NCBI GenBank assembly: GCA_964564285.1
Contig: CAZMBZ010000011.1
Span: forward strand, 1-36,959
Direction of reading: 5' to 3'
Length of the DNA: 36,959 nucleotides
Source of the DNA: JAUWQU01 sp964564285
Lineage (GTDB): Bacteria; Planctomycetota; Phycisphaerae; SM23-33
The notes below the pieces were generated by a model. That model did no database searches, had not been told where the DNA came from, and was given only the letters and a program-made list of their open reading frames with translations. How positions within the stretch are numbered: position 1 is the first letter of the stretch; the number at the start of each line of letters is the position of its first letter. The position numbers and the translations under genes were made by a program. Of this stretch, positions 7,553 to 15,724 are shown piece after piece.

Positions 7553-10000
7553 ATGAATCTTCCGATGAAAGAGATTCTTTTCGCCGTGTTTGTGGCTACC
7601 CTGTTGGCCTCGGGCTTTGTTCGCGCCGTCGTGCGGGGGGACAGTGTCCTGTCTGACGGTGTGCTTTCGGCGACGCTTTCCGAGCAGGGCACGATTCAGA
7701 ACATGACGTGGAATCGCCCGGGCACGCCGCCCATCACCATGGCCTTTCGCGATGACAAGTACGCGGGCTTCGCTTGGCACGTGTGTGTCGCGGGCCAGTG
7801 GCACGCCAAGCTGCCGCTGAAACGCGTGAAGCCCGGCACGGATGACTTCGCCCTGACCTTGGATAGCATCGTCTATTCGCTGTCCTACGCGGTGAAGGAT
7901 GGGCGGCTCGAAGTCGTCGCCGGCATCTGGAACAAGTCCGGCAGGGCCTTCGCGCCGCAGCGCGCCTTGGTCAACTTCGGCGTGGACACGGAGATGGTGC
8001 GGTTTCCCCAGTGGAACGAGCGTTTCTTCCCGACACTCCTCCGCTGTGAGAAGACGCATTTCTGGGGTTACTTCATGCGGCCGGATGGCGTGATCCTCGG
8101 GGTTGCCTCGCCGGACCCGGTCGTCTCCTGGGCCAACGCCTACAATGGCAGGGGACATCGCCTGTTCACCGCCTGCCTCGATTTGATCAACACCGCCCCG
8201 CAACCCGCCCGGCACCCCGACGTTCCGCAAACGCTCGCACCCGGCGAATCCCGGCAATGGCGGGTGTTTCTCGTGCCGCTCGACAAAGTGGCGCAAGTGC
8301 AACCGACGCTGGCCAAGGTGGCCGGCATTCCGATGCTTACGCTCGACCGGCCGACGGTCGAGGAAGGCCAGGCGGTGACCGGCATCGCGATCTCGTCTGC
8401 GGCGGTGAAGTCGTTAGTCGTCGCCGGGCCGGATGGCAAGGCGGTCCCGGCCAAATTAATAAACGGACGGTTCTCGTTCCACCCGACGCAGCCTGGCGTC
8501 TACGCAATTACACTCACAACCGGCGACGGAAAGGTGGCAGAGGCCTTGGCGGCCCGGCGGATGCCGTGGTCTTGGTATGCAAGACAGGCGCGTGCCAATG
8601 CCGTTGCCAAACCGCAAAAAGCCTCCACGCACACCGAAAGCTGGTACGGCTTGTTCTCCGGCTACATCGCCCGTCGCTACTTCCCTGACACCACGCTCGA
8701 CAAGGCCATCGACGCTAAGTTCACGGAGTTGGGGCCGCTCATGTACGACTTGAATAGGATGGTTCCAAAGCACAAACGCATCCAGAACGACGCCTGCTGG
8801 GCATCCCTGCTCGTTGATCGTTATGAAGCGACCGGCGACCTGCACAGCCTGGAGTTTGCGGCCGCCTTGGCGGACTACTTGGTCGCCAATCAATCGCCTG
8901 ACGGAGCTTACCGCAACGGCAAGGCTCACTACACCTGCGTCGTCTACATTGCCAAGTCGGTCATGGAAGTGATGGCCGCGGAACGACCGTTGGCCGAAAA
9001 GGACCCGGTTTGGAAGACCCGCTACGACCGGCACGCCGCTTCTGTCCGCCGCGCCGTGGACGATCTGGCGAAACGCCTCGACAACATCGGCACGGAGGGT
9101 GAGGCTACCTATGAGGACGGCATGATCGCCTGCGAGTACACCCAGTTGGCGATGTACGCCCTGCTGCAGACCGATTCCGGCTTGCGCCAGAAGTACCTGG
9201 AGGCCGCGAAGAAGGTGGCGTCCGGCCACCGCTGTCTCTCGCAGATTCTCATCCCCGACTGCCGGATGAACGGCGGCAGCCTGCGGTATTGGGAGTCGCA
9301 ATACGACATCATGACCTACCCCAACATGATGAGCTCGCCCCACGGCTGGAGTGCCTGGCGACTCTACGGCCTTTGGTACCTTTACCAGTTGACCGGCGAA
9401 AAGGACTACCTCCGCCAAGCCATGAACGGGCTCGGCTCTTGCGTCCAACTCATTGATTTCCAGACCGGCGATCTCCGGTGGGGATTCGTCCCCGACCCCT
9501 GTGTCCAGGCCCGCGTCTTTGAAGAAGATCCCGCCAATCCCGGCAAGGGAGTCTGGATTCAACGCGTCATCGGCGAGCAATATCTGCCGATGATCTCCGG
9601 TTGGTACCGCGTCCGGCCCAACGCCTACGTCACCGGCTATTTCGGCATGGATCGCAAACAAGAAGGTGGTTGCTGTGACAACGATGTGCATGAGATCTTC
9701 AAGTGCCTGGGCGAGATTGCCCTCACGTCCGCTTACGTCGTCGAAAACCCCGATGGAACCTTGGAAACATGGAACTGCGCCGCTACGCGCGACCGCCAAA
9801 GTATCATTGAAATCACCCCCGCCGAGGCGGTGGTCGAGCGCGTCCATGTCAACCTGAAGACCGCGCGTTCGGTGCGTGTAGCCTTTGCCGCTGGCCCCGT
9901 CTCCGCCAAATGTCAGGTCGGCTTGACGTGGCTGCGCCGACAAAAGTGCAATACAGCAACGACCTCGGCCAAGCCGGCGGCGTCCATGAACTCCAGGTGA
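7553..10000 (+). CDS. Secreted six-hairpin glycosidase-like protein with probable 3' frameshift
   Basis: The product has a signal peptide (MNLPMKEILFAVFVATLLAS...), an N-terminal beta-rich domain (about 25-260), an Ig-like segment (about 265-345) and an alpha-helical domain (about 355-740). The helical domain's WYGLFSGYIARRY, EYTQLAMYALLQ and YDIMTYPNMMSSPHGWSAW repeats suggest an (alpha/alpha)6 glycosidase or lyase fold. I cannot assign a CAZy family. The ATG at 7553 is preferred over in-frame upstream starts because GGAG lies 5 bases before it and it opens the signal peptide. The last codons (after about 9917) look wrong. The next frame reads RLDVAAPTKVQYSNDLGQAG and continues to a stop at 10039-10041, which looks like a natural beta-strand C-terminus. 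One base lost or two gained near 9917-9927 would explain it, as mutation or sequencing error. Confidence 0.75.
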   Translation: MNLPMKEILFAVFVATLLASGFVRAVVRGDSVLSDGVLSATLSEQGTIQNMTWNRPGTPPITMAFRDDKYAGFAWHVCVAGQWHAKLPLKRVKPGTDDFALTLDSIVYSLSYAVKDGRLEVVAGIWNKSGRAFAPQRALVNFGVDTEMVRFPQWNERFFPTLLRCEKTHFWGYFMRPDGVILGVASPDPVVSWANAYNGRGHRLFTACLDLINTAPQPARHPDVPQTLAPGESRQWRVFLVPLDKVAQVQPTLAKVAGIPMLTLDRPTVEEGQAVTGIAISSAAVKSLVVAGPDGKAVPAKLINGRFSFHPTQPGVYAITLTTGDGKVAEALAARRMPWSWYARQARANAVAKPQKASTHTESWYGLFSGYIARRYFPDTTLDKAIDAKFTELGPLMYDLNRMVPKHKRIQNDACWASLLVDRYEATGDLHSLEFAAALADYLVANQSPDGAYRNGKAHYTCVVYIAKSVMEVMAAERPLAEKDPVWKTRYDRHAASVRRAVDDLAKRLDNIGTEGEATYEDGMIACEYTQLAMYALLQTDSGLRQKYLEAAKKVASGHRCLSQILIPDCRMNGGSLRYWESQYDIMTYPNMMSSPHGWSAWRLYGLWYLYQLTGEKDYLRQAMNGLGSCVQLIDFQTGDLRWGFVPDPCVQARVFEEDPANPGKGVWIQRVIGEQYLPMISGWYRVRPNAYVTGYFGMDRKQEGGCCDNDVHEIFKCLGEIALTSAYVVENPDGTLETWNCAATRDRQSIIEITPAEAVVERVHVNLKTARSVRVAFAAGPVSAKCQVGLTWLRRQKCNTATTSAKPAASMNSR

Positions 10001-10077
10001 TCGAGAAATCCCCCCTTAGAGAGGCAAACTTGCGAATGTAACCACCGCCCGCCAGCGCGAGGGGGGTAACAGTAGAA

Positions 10078-10347
10078 TCAGATTCCCTGGCAGTCCGTGC
10101 CCGTCCGCGACAGCCTGTTGGCCTTTGACGCTACTGCGTTGATGCTCGGCAGCGCCTCGACCGCCCCGGCGGTGTCGATCAGCCCCAGGTGCGTGTATGT
10201 CTTCATCGTCAAGCGGATGTCGCCCTTCGACAAGCTCAGGGTCCTGAGTGAAACCGAAGGGCTGTGGCGCATCAACTCCTGGGCCATGCGCGGCAGCACG
10301 CCTGACTGGCTGAGCATCGTGGCCAAGGTATGCCGAGGGCTGTGAAC
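10078..10347 (-). pseudogene. Tyrosine recombinase (integrase) remnant, C-terminal catalytic fragment
   Basis: The minus strand encodes VHSPRHTLATMLSQSGVLPR followed by MAQELMRHS, then DIRLTMKTYTHLGLIDTAGA and a short tail to the stop at 10078. These are the C-terminal boxes of a tyrosine recombinase: HxxR (H-S-P-R), the second His (LMRHS) and the Tyr nucleophile in TYTHL. Everything N-terminal is missing, since upstream codons do not resemble the family. The fragment is split in frame by a 39-base palindromic repeat (10222-10260) between LMRHS and DIRLTM. It sits between the secreted glycosidase-like gene and the FAD oxidoreductase gene. Together with the fragment at 7091-7237 it marks past integration. 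It cannot encode a working enzyme. Confidence 0.8.
10222..10260. repeat. 39-base palindromic repeat inserted in integrase remnant
   Basis: The insertion is 39 bases (13 codons). It contains nested inverted arms: CCTTCG (10224-10229) with CGAAGG (10255-10260), and CTCAGG (10235-10240) with CCTGAG (10243-10248) around a GT loop. It interrupts the conserved LMRHS|DIRLTMKTYTH run of a tyrosine recombinase exactly in frame. The arms match a well-known type of dispersed bacterial palindrome (CTTCGACAAGCTCAGG). Related arms occur at 27397-27412 and 33314-33329. Confidence 0.75.
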
Positions 10348-10546
10348 GGCCATACTGCTCGCTTGGCTTGCGATGGGTGGTATAATCGTCGGGATGGCTG
10401 ACGGTCCTGATGTACATCGGGATCGGTGAGAAACTATCGAGGCAATTCCGGGATTTGGGGGCCACCGCCGTGCTGGCGTGTGGCCCGCGCACATCGGGAG
10501 CGCCGAGGACACAAAATGGCAAGTAGAATCATTAAGGGAGATATAG

Positions 10547-12301
10547 ATGACGCGGGCCATTGAAGCTACACTGAGCAAAGTGATCGTATGCGCGATTGCT
10601 GTGTTCTTGAATTGCACGTTGCCTTCAGGCTGGTGCGATAAGGGTCCCGACGTGAGCGAGCCTCGTTACTACCGACAAGTTAAGCCCGGCAAGCCCAAGC
10701 GGATCGAGTGCGATGTCGCCGTCTACGGCGGTACGCCCGCGGGGGTGACGGCCGCGATACAGGCTGCGCGTATGGGCCGAAAGGCCGTGTTGCTTTCCTT
10801 CGATCGGCACGTGGGAGGAATGACCTCCGGGGGGTTGACGGCCACAGACGTCGGCAAGAAGGAATCGATCGGCGGCCTGGCGAGTGAGTTCTACAGTCGG
10901 GTCGGCAGCATCCGCGACTTCCGTCCCTCGCAGGCCGAATCGCTCTTCCTTGAGATGCTCAAGAAGGCGGGCGTGACGGTTTATTTCAATCGCTGCCTGG
11001 AGAGCGTGAAGGTCTCGGACGGCCGACTGGTCTCCGCAACCATGGAAACCGGGGAGACTATTCGGGCGGCTGTCTTTGTAGATGCCACCTACGAGGGCGA
11101 CCTGCTGGCGGCGGCGAACGTCTCCTATCGCGTCGGACGTGAACCTGCCGGTGCTTACGATGAATCGCTGGCCGGACAATGGCAGAAGATCTCCTATATA
11201 GACGTCTACCAGTTCTGCAGACTTCCCCTGAGTCCTTACGTGGAACCGGGCAACCCGAAATCGGGGCTGCTCCCTGAAATCTCTTCGGAAACTCCCGGCA
11301 AACCGGGCGAAGGCGACTTCAAGGTTCAGGCCTACAATTTCCGGATGTGTCTGACCAACAAGGAAGGGAAAATTCCGTTCCCGAAACCGCGCGGATATGA
11401 TCCCGGCCGCTACGCGCTGCTTGGGCGTTTCATGAACGCCGATCCGCGAATCAAATGGACGCTCAACTACACGACGCGTCCCATGACCGACGGTCCGATC
11501 CAGATACGCAACGGCGACTGCAACAACGCGGGGAGTTTCTCCTCGGACTATATCGGCGGCAACTATCGCTGGCCTGACGGCACGTACAAGCCGGGGTCTT
11601 TTGCGCAGCTTCCGCCGCCTCGGCGCAGCCTGCCGATTCCCTTGGGCAAATTGTACGAATTGCGGGAACGCATCTTTCAGGATCACGTCAGCTATCAGCA
11701 GGGGCTGATGTACTTCCTGGCGAACGATCCCCAGGTTCCCAAAACGCTGCGAGACAGGCTCAACCGTTTCGGGCTCGACCCGCGCGAGTTCCGGGATACG
11801 GGGTTCTGGCCTCACCAGCTTTATGTGCGGGAAGGCCGGCGTATGGTTTCCGAATACGTAATGACCCAGGCGAACTGTGAATCGCGAAGGACCGTGAACG
11901 ATTCCGTCGGACTGGCTTCATACGGGATGGACTCCCATTCCTGCCAGCGCGTGGTCGTGGAGGAAGGCGGAAAGACGACCGTGCGAAACGATGGAAACTT
12001 TGGGAAAGGCTGTCCGAAGCCCTATCCCGTTTCCTATCGCTCGATGGTTCCGAAGAGGCAGGAGTGCGCAAATCTTCTCGTGCCGGTCTGCCTTTCGGCG
12101 TCGCACGTCGCGTATGGCTCGATCCGCATGGAGCCGGTCTTCATGATCCTCGGCCAGAGCGCAGGGACTGCCGCGGCCCTGGCCATTAACGAGGGGCTTG
12201 CCGTGCAGGACCTTCCCTACGAAAAGTTGAAGGCAAGGCTGGTCAAAGATGGACAGCGCCTGCACATCCCTGCAAAGCCTTTCGGCGGCTCAACAGACTG
12301 A
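10547..12301 (+). CDS. Exported FAD-dependent oxidoreductase (FAD_oxidored/PF12831-like)
   Basis: A 584-residue flavoprotein family member of unknown substrate. Residues 1-30 form a hydrophobic export signal (ending near PSGWCDKG; the Cys is not in a clean lipobox). The dinucleotide-binding fold begins at 55-83 (CDVAVYGGTPAGVTAAIQAA), with GGTPAG in place of the usual GxGxxG, as is typical of this family. GGMTSGGLTATDVG (90-103) and the C-terminal SASHVAYGSIRMEPVFMILG followed by QSAGTAAALA are family hallmarks that close the FAD site. In planctomycetes and Bacteroidetes, such proteins commonly sit in polysaccharide-use loci. The start has a GGGAG Shine-Dalgarno 6 bases upstream. It stands alone between the integrase remnant and the sigma factor. 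Confidence 0.88.
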   Translation: MTRAIEATLSKVIVCAIAVFLNCTLPSGWCDKGPDVSEPRYYRQVKPGKPKRIECDVAVYGGTPAGVTAAIQAARMGRKAVLLSFDRHVGGMTSGGLTATDVGKKESIGGLASEFYSRVGSIRDFRPSQAESLFLEMLKKAGVTVYFNRCLESVKVSDGRLVSATMETGETIRAAVFVDATYEGDLLAAANVSYRVGREPAGAYDESLAGQWQKISYIDVYQFCRLPLSPYVEPGNPKSGLLPEISSETPGKPGEGDFKVQAYNFRMCLTNKEGKIPFPKPRGYDPGRYALLGRFMNADPRIKWTLNYTTRPMTDGPIQIRNGDCNNAGSFSSDYIGGNYRWPDGTYKPGSFAQLPPPRRSLPIPLGKLYELRERIFQDHVSYQQGLMYFLANDPQVPKTLRDRLNRFGLDPREFRDTGFWPHQLYVREGRRMVSEYVMTQANCESRRTVNDSVGLASYGMDSHSCQRVVVEEGGKTTVRNDGNFGKGCPKPYPVSYRSMVPKRQECANLLVPVCLSASHVAYGSIRMEPVFMILGQSAGTAAALAINEGLAVQDLPYEKLKARLVKDGQRLHIPAKPFGGSTD

Positions 12302-12605
12302 GCATGGCTTCGACAGCCGGGGCGGCATATTCTCCGGGCTGCAACCTCCGGGTTGTCTGCCGTAAACGCGGGCACTGGTGGCGGGCCGCCTGGGAGGCAC
12401 AAGAACACCGCCTGGGTAACACTTTCTCAAGTGACTGAGGTGTCATTTGAGGCGCAAGGCGTTGCTATAAAGGCGATTATCCGACAAGAAGTCCTTGGCT
12501 TGGCTGGAAAAGTGCCACCCGGACTTTAACCACGCCGTTTTTTTTCTCGACTAGGTGCTAACCTCAGACGTTTCCGCCCTATCTTGTCTGTGAGATGGAG
12601 ATGGA
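12302..12605. other. Intergenic region upstream of the ECF sigma factor
   Basis: There is no gene in these 304 bases. An extended -10-like sequence TTGCTATAAA (12462-12471) may be the sigma-factor promoter, but no matching -35 at normal spacing is seen. A T8 run (12539-12546) follows no clear hairpin. A small inverted repeat CAACC-TCC-GGGTTG lies just downstream of the oxidoreductase stop. Confidence 0.35.
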
Positions 12606-13175
12606 ATGGACATGGACTTTGAGGACCTGATCAGCAAGGCGCGATCCGGCGACGTGGAGAGCTACGGCCCGGTGGTCACGGAGTTTCAGGGGCGGCTTCG
12701 GGCGTTCATCGCGGCCTACTGTCCCGACTCCAACCAAGTGGACGAGCTGGCCCAACGCGCGTTTATCTGGGCTTATGAACATCTCGACCAATACCAAAGT
12801 GGGACGCGCTTCCACAGTTGGCTCAAGGCAATCGCCCGAAACATGCTTCTCAGCGAGTTGGAAATCCAGCGCCGCGAGGCGTCCAACCGCAGGCGTTACC
12901 TCGCCCACTTGCAGGCAACGGCCTGTCGCGATGACCTGTCGGCCGCCACGGGCGGCGATCGGGCGGGCATCGTTGCCGCTCTGCGGACCTGCCTCGAAAG
13001 CCTGCCGGCTGAATCCCGCAGGCTCATAAGCCGGCGATATGAAAAGCCCGAGCCACTTGCGGAAATCGCTCGCGACCTCACCCGCAGTGAGGCGGGCCTG
13101 AAGGTGACGTTGTTTCGGATTCGCCAGGCGTTGCGGAAATGCGTGGAAGGCCGGCTGGCGGCAGCGGAGGCATAG
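12606..13175 (+). CDS. ECF-type RNA polymerase sigma factor (planctomycete type)
   Basis: A 189-residue sigma-70 family protein containing only regions 2 and 4. Region 2 covers about residues 5-80: FEDLISKARSGDVESYGPVV, then VDELAQRAFIWAYEHLDQY, the -10 recognition helix with SWLKAIARNML. Region 4 covers about 115-180: SLPAESRRLISRRYE and the helix-turn-helix LAEIARDLTRSEAGLKVTLF. This architecture resembles the Rhodopirellula/Verrucomicrobium ECF group. A GGAG-like ribosome site precedes the start; the in-frame Met two codons later (12612) is an alternative. The stop is 6 bases before the anti-sigma gene, the usual ECF/anti-sigma pairing. The regulon is unknown; the serpin attached to the anti-sigma factor makes a protease-related signal worth considering. 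Confidence 0.9.
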   Translation: MDMDFEDLISKARSGDVESYGPVVTEFQGRLRAFIAAYCPDSNQVDELAQRAFIWAYEHLDQYQSGTRFHSWLKAIARNMLLSELEIQRREASNRRRYLAHLQATACRDDLSAATGGDRAGIVAALRTCLESLPAESRRLISRRYEKPEPLAEIARDLTRSEAGLKVTLFRIRQALRKCVEGRLAAAEA

Positions 13176-13181
13176 AGACCT

Positions 13182-15410
13182 ATGGACAAGGAAACGGAAC
13201 AATTCGTCGCGGGTTTTCTGGACGGCGAACTGGACAACAACCAGGCCGACAGCCTTTGCCGGCGCCTCGAGGCCAGCCCGGACGACCGCGCTGAGTTTCT
13301 TGCCCTGGCTGGACAGGCGCGGGCGATGGAGGCGATGTTCAGGCCGGCAGATGGATTCTCAGAATCCGTGCTCGCCCAAATTCGAGCGAGAAGAGACACC
13401 GGGCGGTTCGTCGGCGAGGTCATGACCCGACTGCCTCGTCGCGGGCCGGCCAGACGCCGACTGGCGGTCGTCGCGGCCGCGGCGGTTGTGCTGGGCGTCG
13501 CGGCGGCGATCTGGTTGGGCGGCGGCGGACCCTCCCGTGTCCCGCAGCACACAGCCACGCCGCCTGTCGCTTCGGCGGCGCTTACTTTGGCGTCCGGCTG
13601 GCGGATCGAGCCGACCGGCACGGCGGTGTTCCGCGCAGTTGCGGCCGACCGCGTCCGCCTCGACGAAGGCGAACTGCTGATCGAATCGGCCGAGCCTGTT
13701 GAACCTGGCGCAACCCGGCCACCACTGGCGATTGAAACTCCCGTCGGTACCGCAACGGCGTATGGCACAAGCTTTTACATCGGAACCCATCAGGCATCGA
13801 AAGGAACAACCATGAAGATGACAAGACTGACTCGCGTTCTCGTGCTCTCGGGCGTGGTCACGCTCGCAAGCTCGCTTGGCAGCGTAAGCGGCGGGGCCAA
13901 TGAGCTCCTGGCGGCCGAGGACGGCCAGGCGCCCGTCAAGGTTGTCGTGCGGACCAACAGCGACTTCGCCTTCGACCTGTACGCGCAGTTCGCCAAGGAG
14001 AACGCCGGCAAGAACATGTTCTTCTCGCCGTACTCGATATCCAGCGCACTGGCGATGACAACCGAAGGTGCCAGAGGCGAGACGGCTGCTGAGATGGGCA
14101 AGGTGCTGCGCTTTCCCGAGGCGGCGCGCCGCGTGGGCGACGACGCACAGCTCATCCCGTGGCGGACAGCCCTGATCAACACGGGCATGTCGGAAATCAA
14201 CGCCCGGCTGACGGGCAAGAAGGACGCCGTCGCCTTAAAGGCCGTCCGGGCCGAGATCGACAAGCTCCGCCGCGAGCATCAGGCCGCCAAGGACCGAGTG
14301 GCCGGGCTCCGCAAACAGAAGAAGTGGCGGGAATACCGCGGCGCCGTCGCCGCCGAGAAGCAGGTTGCCGAAAGGCTCAACGCGGCCTCGGCGAAGGTGG
14401 ACCAGTACGAGCTTCGCATCGCCAACGCCCTGTGGGGTGAAAAGACGTACCCGTTCCTGGACTCGTACCTCCAGACAATCCACAAGTTCTACAACACGGG
14501 CGGCATCTTCCAGGCCGACTTCAAAAAGAGCTTCCCCGCCGAGAGGACGCGGATCAACGACTGGGTCGCCGAGCAGACCGCCGGACGGATCAAGGATCTG
14601 ATTCCGGAATTGTCCCCCGCCGCGGCCTCGCTGGTCAGGCTGATCCTGACCAACGCGATCTACTTCAAGGGCGAGTGGTCCGTCCCGTTCGAGGAATCCG
14701 AGACCAAGCCGAGGCAATTCACGCTCGCGGGCGGCAACGGCGTCGAGACGCCGATCATGAACGCTCAGGACATCAAGGTCGCAAAGTATGCGGCGTTCAA
14801 CGGTGATGGCTCGTTCTTCCAGACGCCCCTCAAGATCCGCCGCGGCCAGAGCGCCGGGCTCTACCCGGGCAACGACGGCTTTGCGATTGTGGAGATGCCC
14901 TACAAGGGCGAAGACCTTTCCATGGTAATCGTCGCGCCGAACGACCCCGCCAGGCTGCCGGCGATAGAGAAGAAGCTCACCGCGGACAACCTGGCCGCCT
15001 GGATCGGCAAGCTTCAGAAGGGTCCGACCGACGTGCTGCTGCCCAAGTTCAAGCTGGAGACCGACTACGAGATGGGCGAAAGCCTCCAGGCCATGGGAAT
15101 GCTGCGGGCGTTTATGCCCCCGCGCCCCGGCGGCGGCGGCGGCGCGAACTTCTCCGGCATGAGCGCCAGCAAGGACCCGATGGACCAACTGTACATCAGC
15201 AAAGTCATCCACAAGGCTTTCATCGAGGTCAACGAGAAAGGCACCGAAGCAGCGGCAGCGACGGCTGTGATCATGGGACCCCGCGGCGTTCCATTGGAAA
15301 TGCCCTTCACGCCGACGTTCAAGGCCGACCGGCCGTTCGTGTTTATCATCCGCGACGTCAAGACCGGCAGCGTGTTGTTCCTCGGCCGAATGATGAATCC
15401 GAAGGAGTAG
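13182..15410 (+). CDS. Anti-sigma/FecR-like membrane protein fused in frame to a serpin
   Basis: One 742-residue frame with two parts. Residues 1-55 are an anti-sigma-like cytoplasmic segment (FLDGELDNNQADSLCRRLEA). About 91-112 is one membrane helix after an arginine-rich stop. About 140-203 is a truncated FecR-like region (AIETPVGTATAYGTSFYIGT). At M211 a second signal-peptide-like stretch begins, with a Shine-Dalgarno of its own, followed by a complete serpin. The serpin has NAIYFKGEWSVPF, VEMPYKGEDLSMVIVAP and the hinge EKGTEAAAATAV (from E685), ending in FIIRDVKTGSVLFLGRMMNP. Counting from P17 (E685) gives P1 = R701, so a trypsin-like target is predicted. A charged coiled-coil insert of about 80 residues precedes ANALWGEK. 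The gene is either a true fusion or two overlapping products, the second a secreted serpin from 13812. Confidence 0.85.
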   Translation: MDKETEQFVAGFLDGELDNNQADSLCRRLEASPDDRAEFLALAGQARAMEAMFRPADGFSESVLAQIRARRDTGRFVGEVMTRLPRRGPARRRLAVVAAAAVVLGVAAAIWLGGGGPSRVPQHTATPPVASAALTLASGWRIEPTGTAVFRAVAADRVRLDEGELLIESAEPVEPGATRPPLAIETPVGTATAYGTSFYIGTHQASKGTTMKMTRLTRVLVLSGVVTLASSLGSVSGGANELLAAEDGQAPVKVVVRTNSDFAFDLYAQFAKENAGKNMFFSPYSISSALAMTTEGARGETAAEMGKVLRFPEAARRVGDDAQLIPWRTALINTGMSEINARLTGKKDAVALKAVRAEIDKLRREHQAAKDRVAGLRKQKKWREYRGAVAAEKQVAERLNAASAKVDQYELRIANALWGEKTYPFLDSYLQTIHKFYNTGGIFQADFKKSFPAERTRINDWVAEQTAGRIKDLIPELSPAAASLVRLILTNAIYFKGEWSVPFEESETKPRQFTLAGGNGVETPIMNAQDIKVAKYAAFNGDGSFFQTPLKIRRGQSAGLYPGNDGFAIVEMPYKGEDLSMVIVAPNDPARLPAIEKKLTADNLAAWIGKLQKGPTDVLLPKFKLETDYEMGESLQAMGMLRAFMPPRPGGGGGANFSGMSASKDPMDQLYISKVIHKAFIEVNEKGTEAAAATAVIMGPRGVPLEMPFTPTFKADRPFVFIIRDVKTGSVLFLGRMMNPKE
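13801..13814 (+). promoter_or_regulatory. Internal ribosome-binding site and ATG for a separate serpin product
   Basis: AAGGAA at 13801-13806, a 5-base spacer and an ATG at 13812-13814 lie inside the fused frame. The codons that follow encode a basic N-terminus and a hydrophobic stretch (residues 211-245 of the fusion) typical of a signal peptide. This supports independent translation of a 532-residue secreted serpin in addition to, or instead of, the fusion. Confidence 0.65.
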
Positions 15411-15724
15411 CCGCGTTACGGTAGCCCGATGTGCGCCAGGATCGACACAGCCGTGACCATTCCGATTAATCCGGTTCAGGAGAAAGTCTCATTAGGAAGT
15501 GTTTTGTCTTGATGGCATTGATGGCGTTGATCTCTGCCGTATCGCTGTCGCCGGTGTCCGGTGAGTTCCCGTGGGGTCCAAAATGCGCTTGCTGGACCGC
15601 AAGCATAAGATAGGATGATGGAAATTGCCGACGACAAGCGCCAGCCGACAGGCAGACGGGAAATGTCGGATCGGCGATCTGTGTTTCGATGCGCAAACCA
15701 TCATACTTGATACTTGAGATTACA
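15411..15724. other. Intergenic region between serpin and GH106-like gene
   Basis: There is no gene that I can support in these 314 bases. Short frames on both strands show no family resemblance. No hairpin with a T-run was seen after the serpin stop. Confidence 0.4.

Noticed and set aside
8456..9943. A 495-codon minus-strand frame
   Set aside because: Antisense shadow of the secreted glycosidase-like gene, with no recognisable domain.
10348..10617. N-terminal part of the minus-strand frame that contains the integrase C-terminus
   Set aside because: The residues before VHSPRHT do not resemble a recombinase, and the frame starts inside the oxidoreductase gene, so only 10078-10347 is kept.
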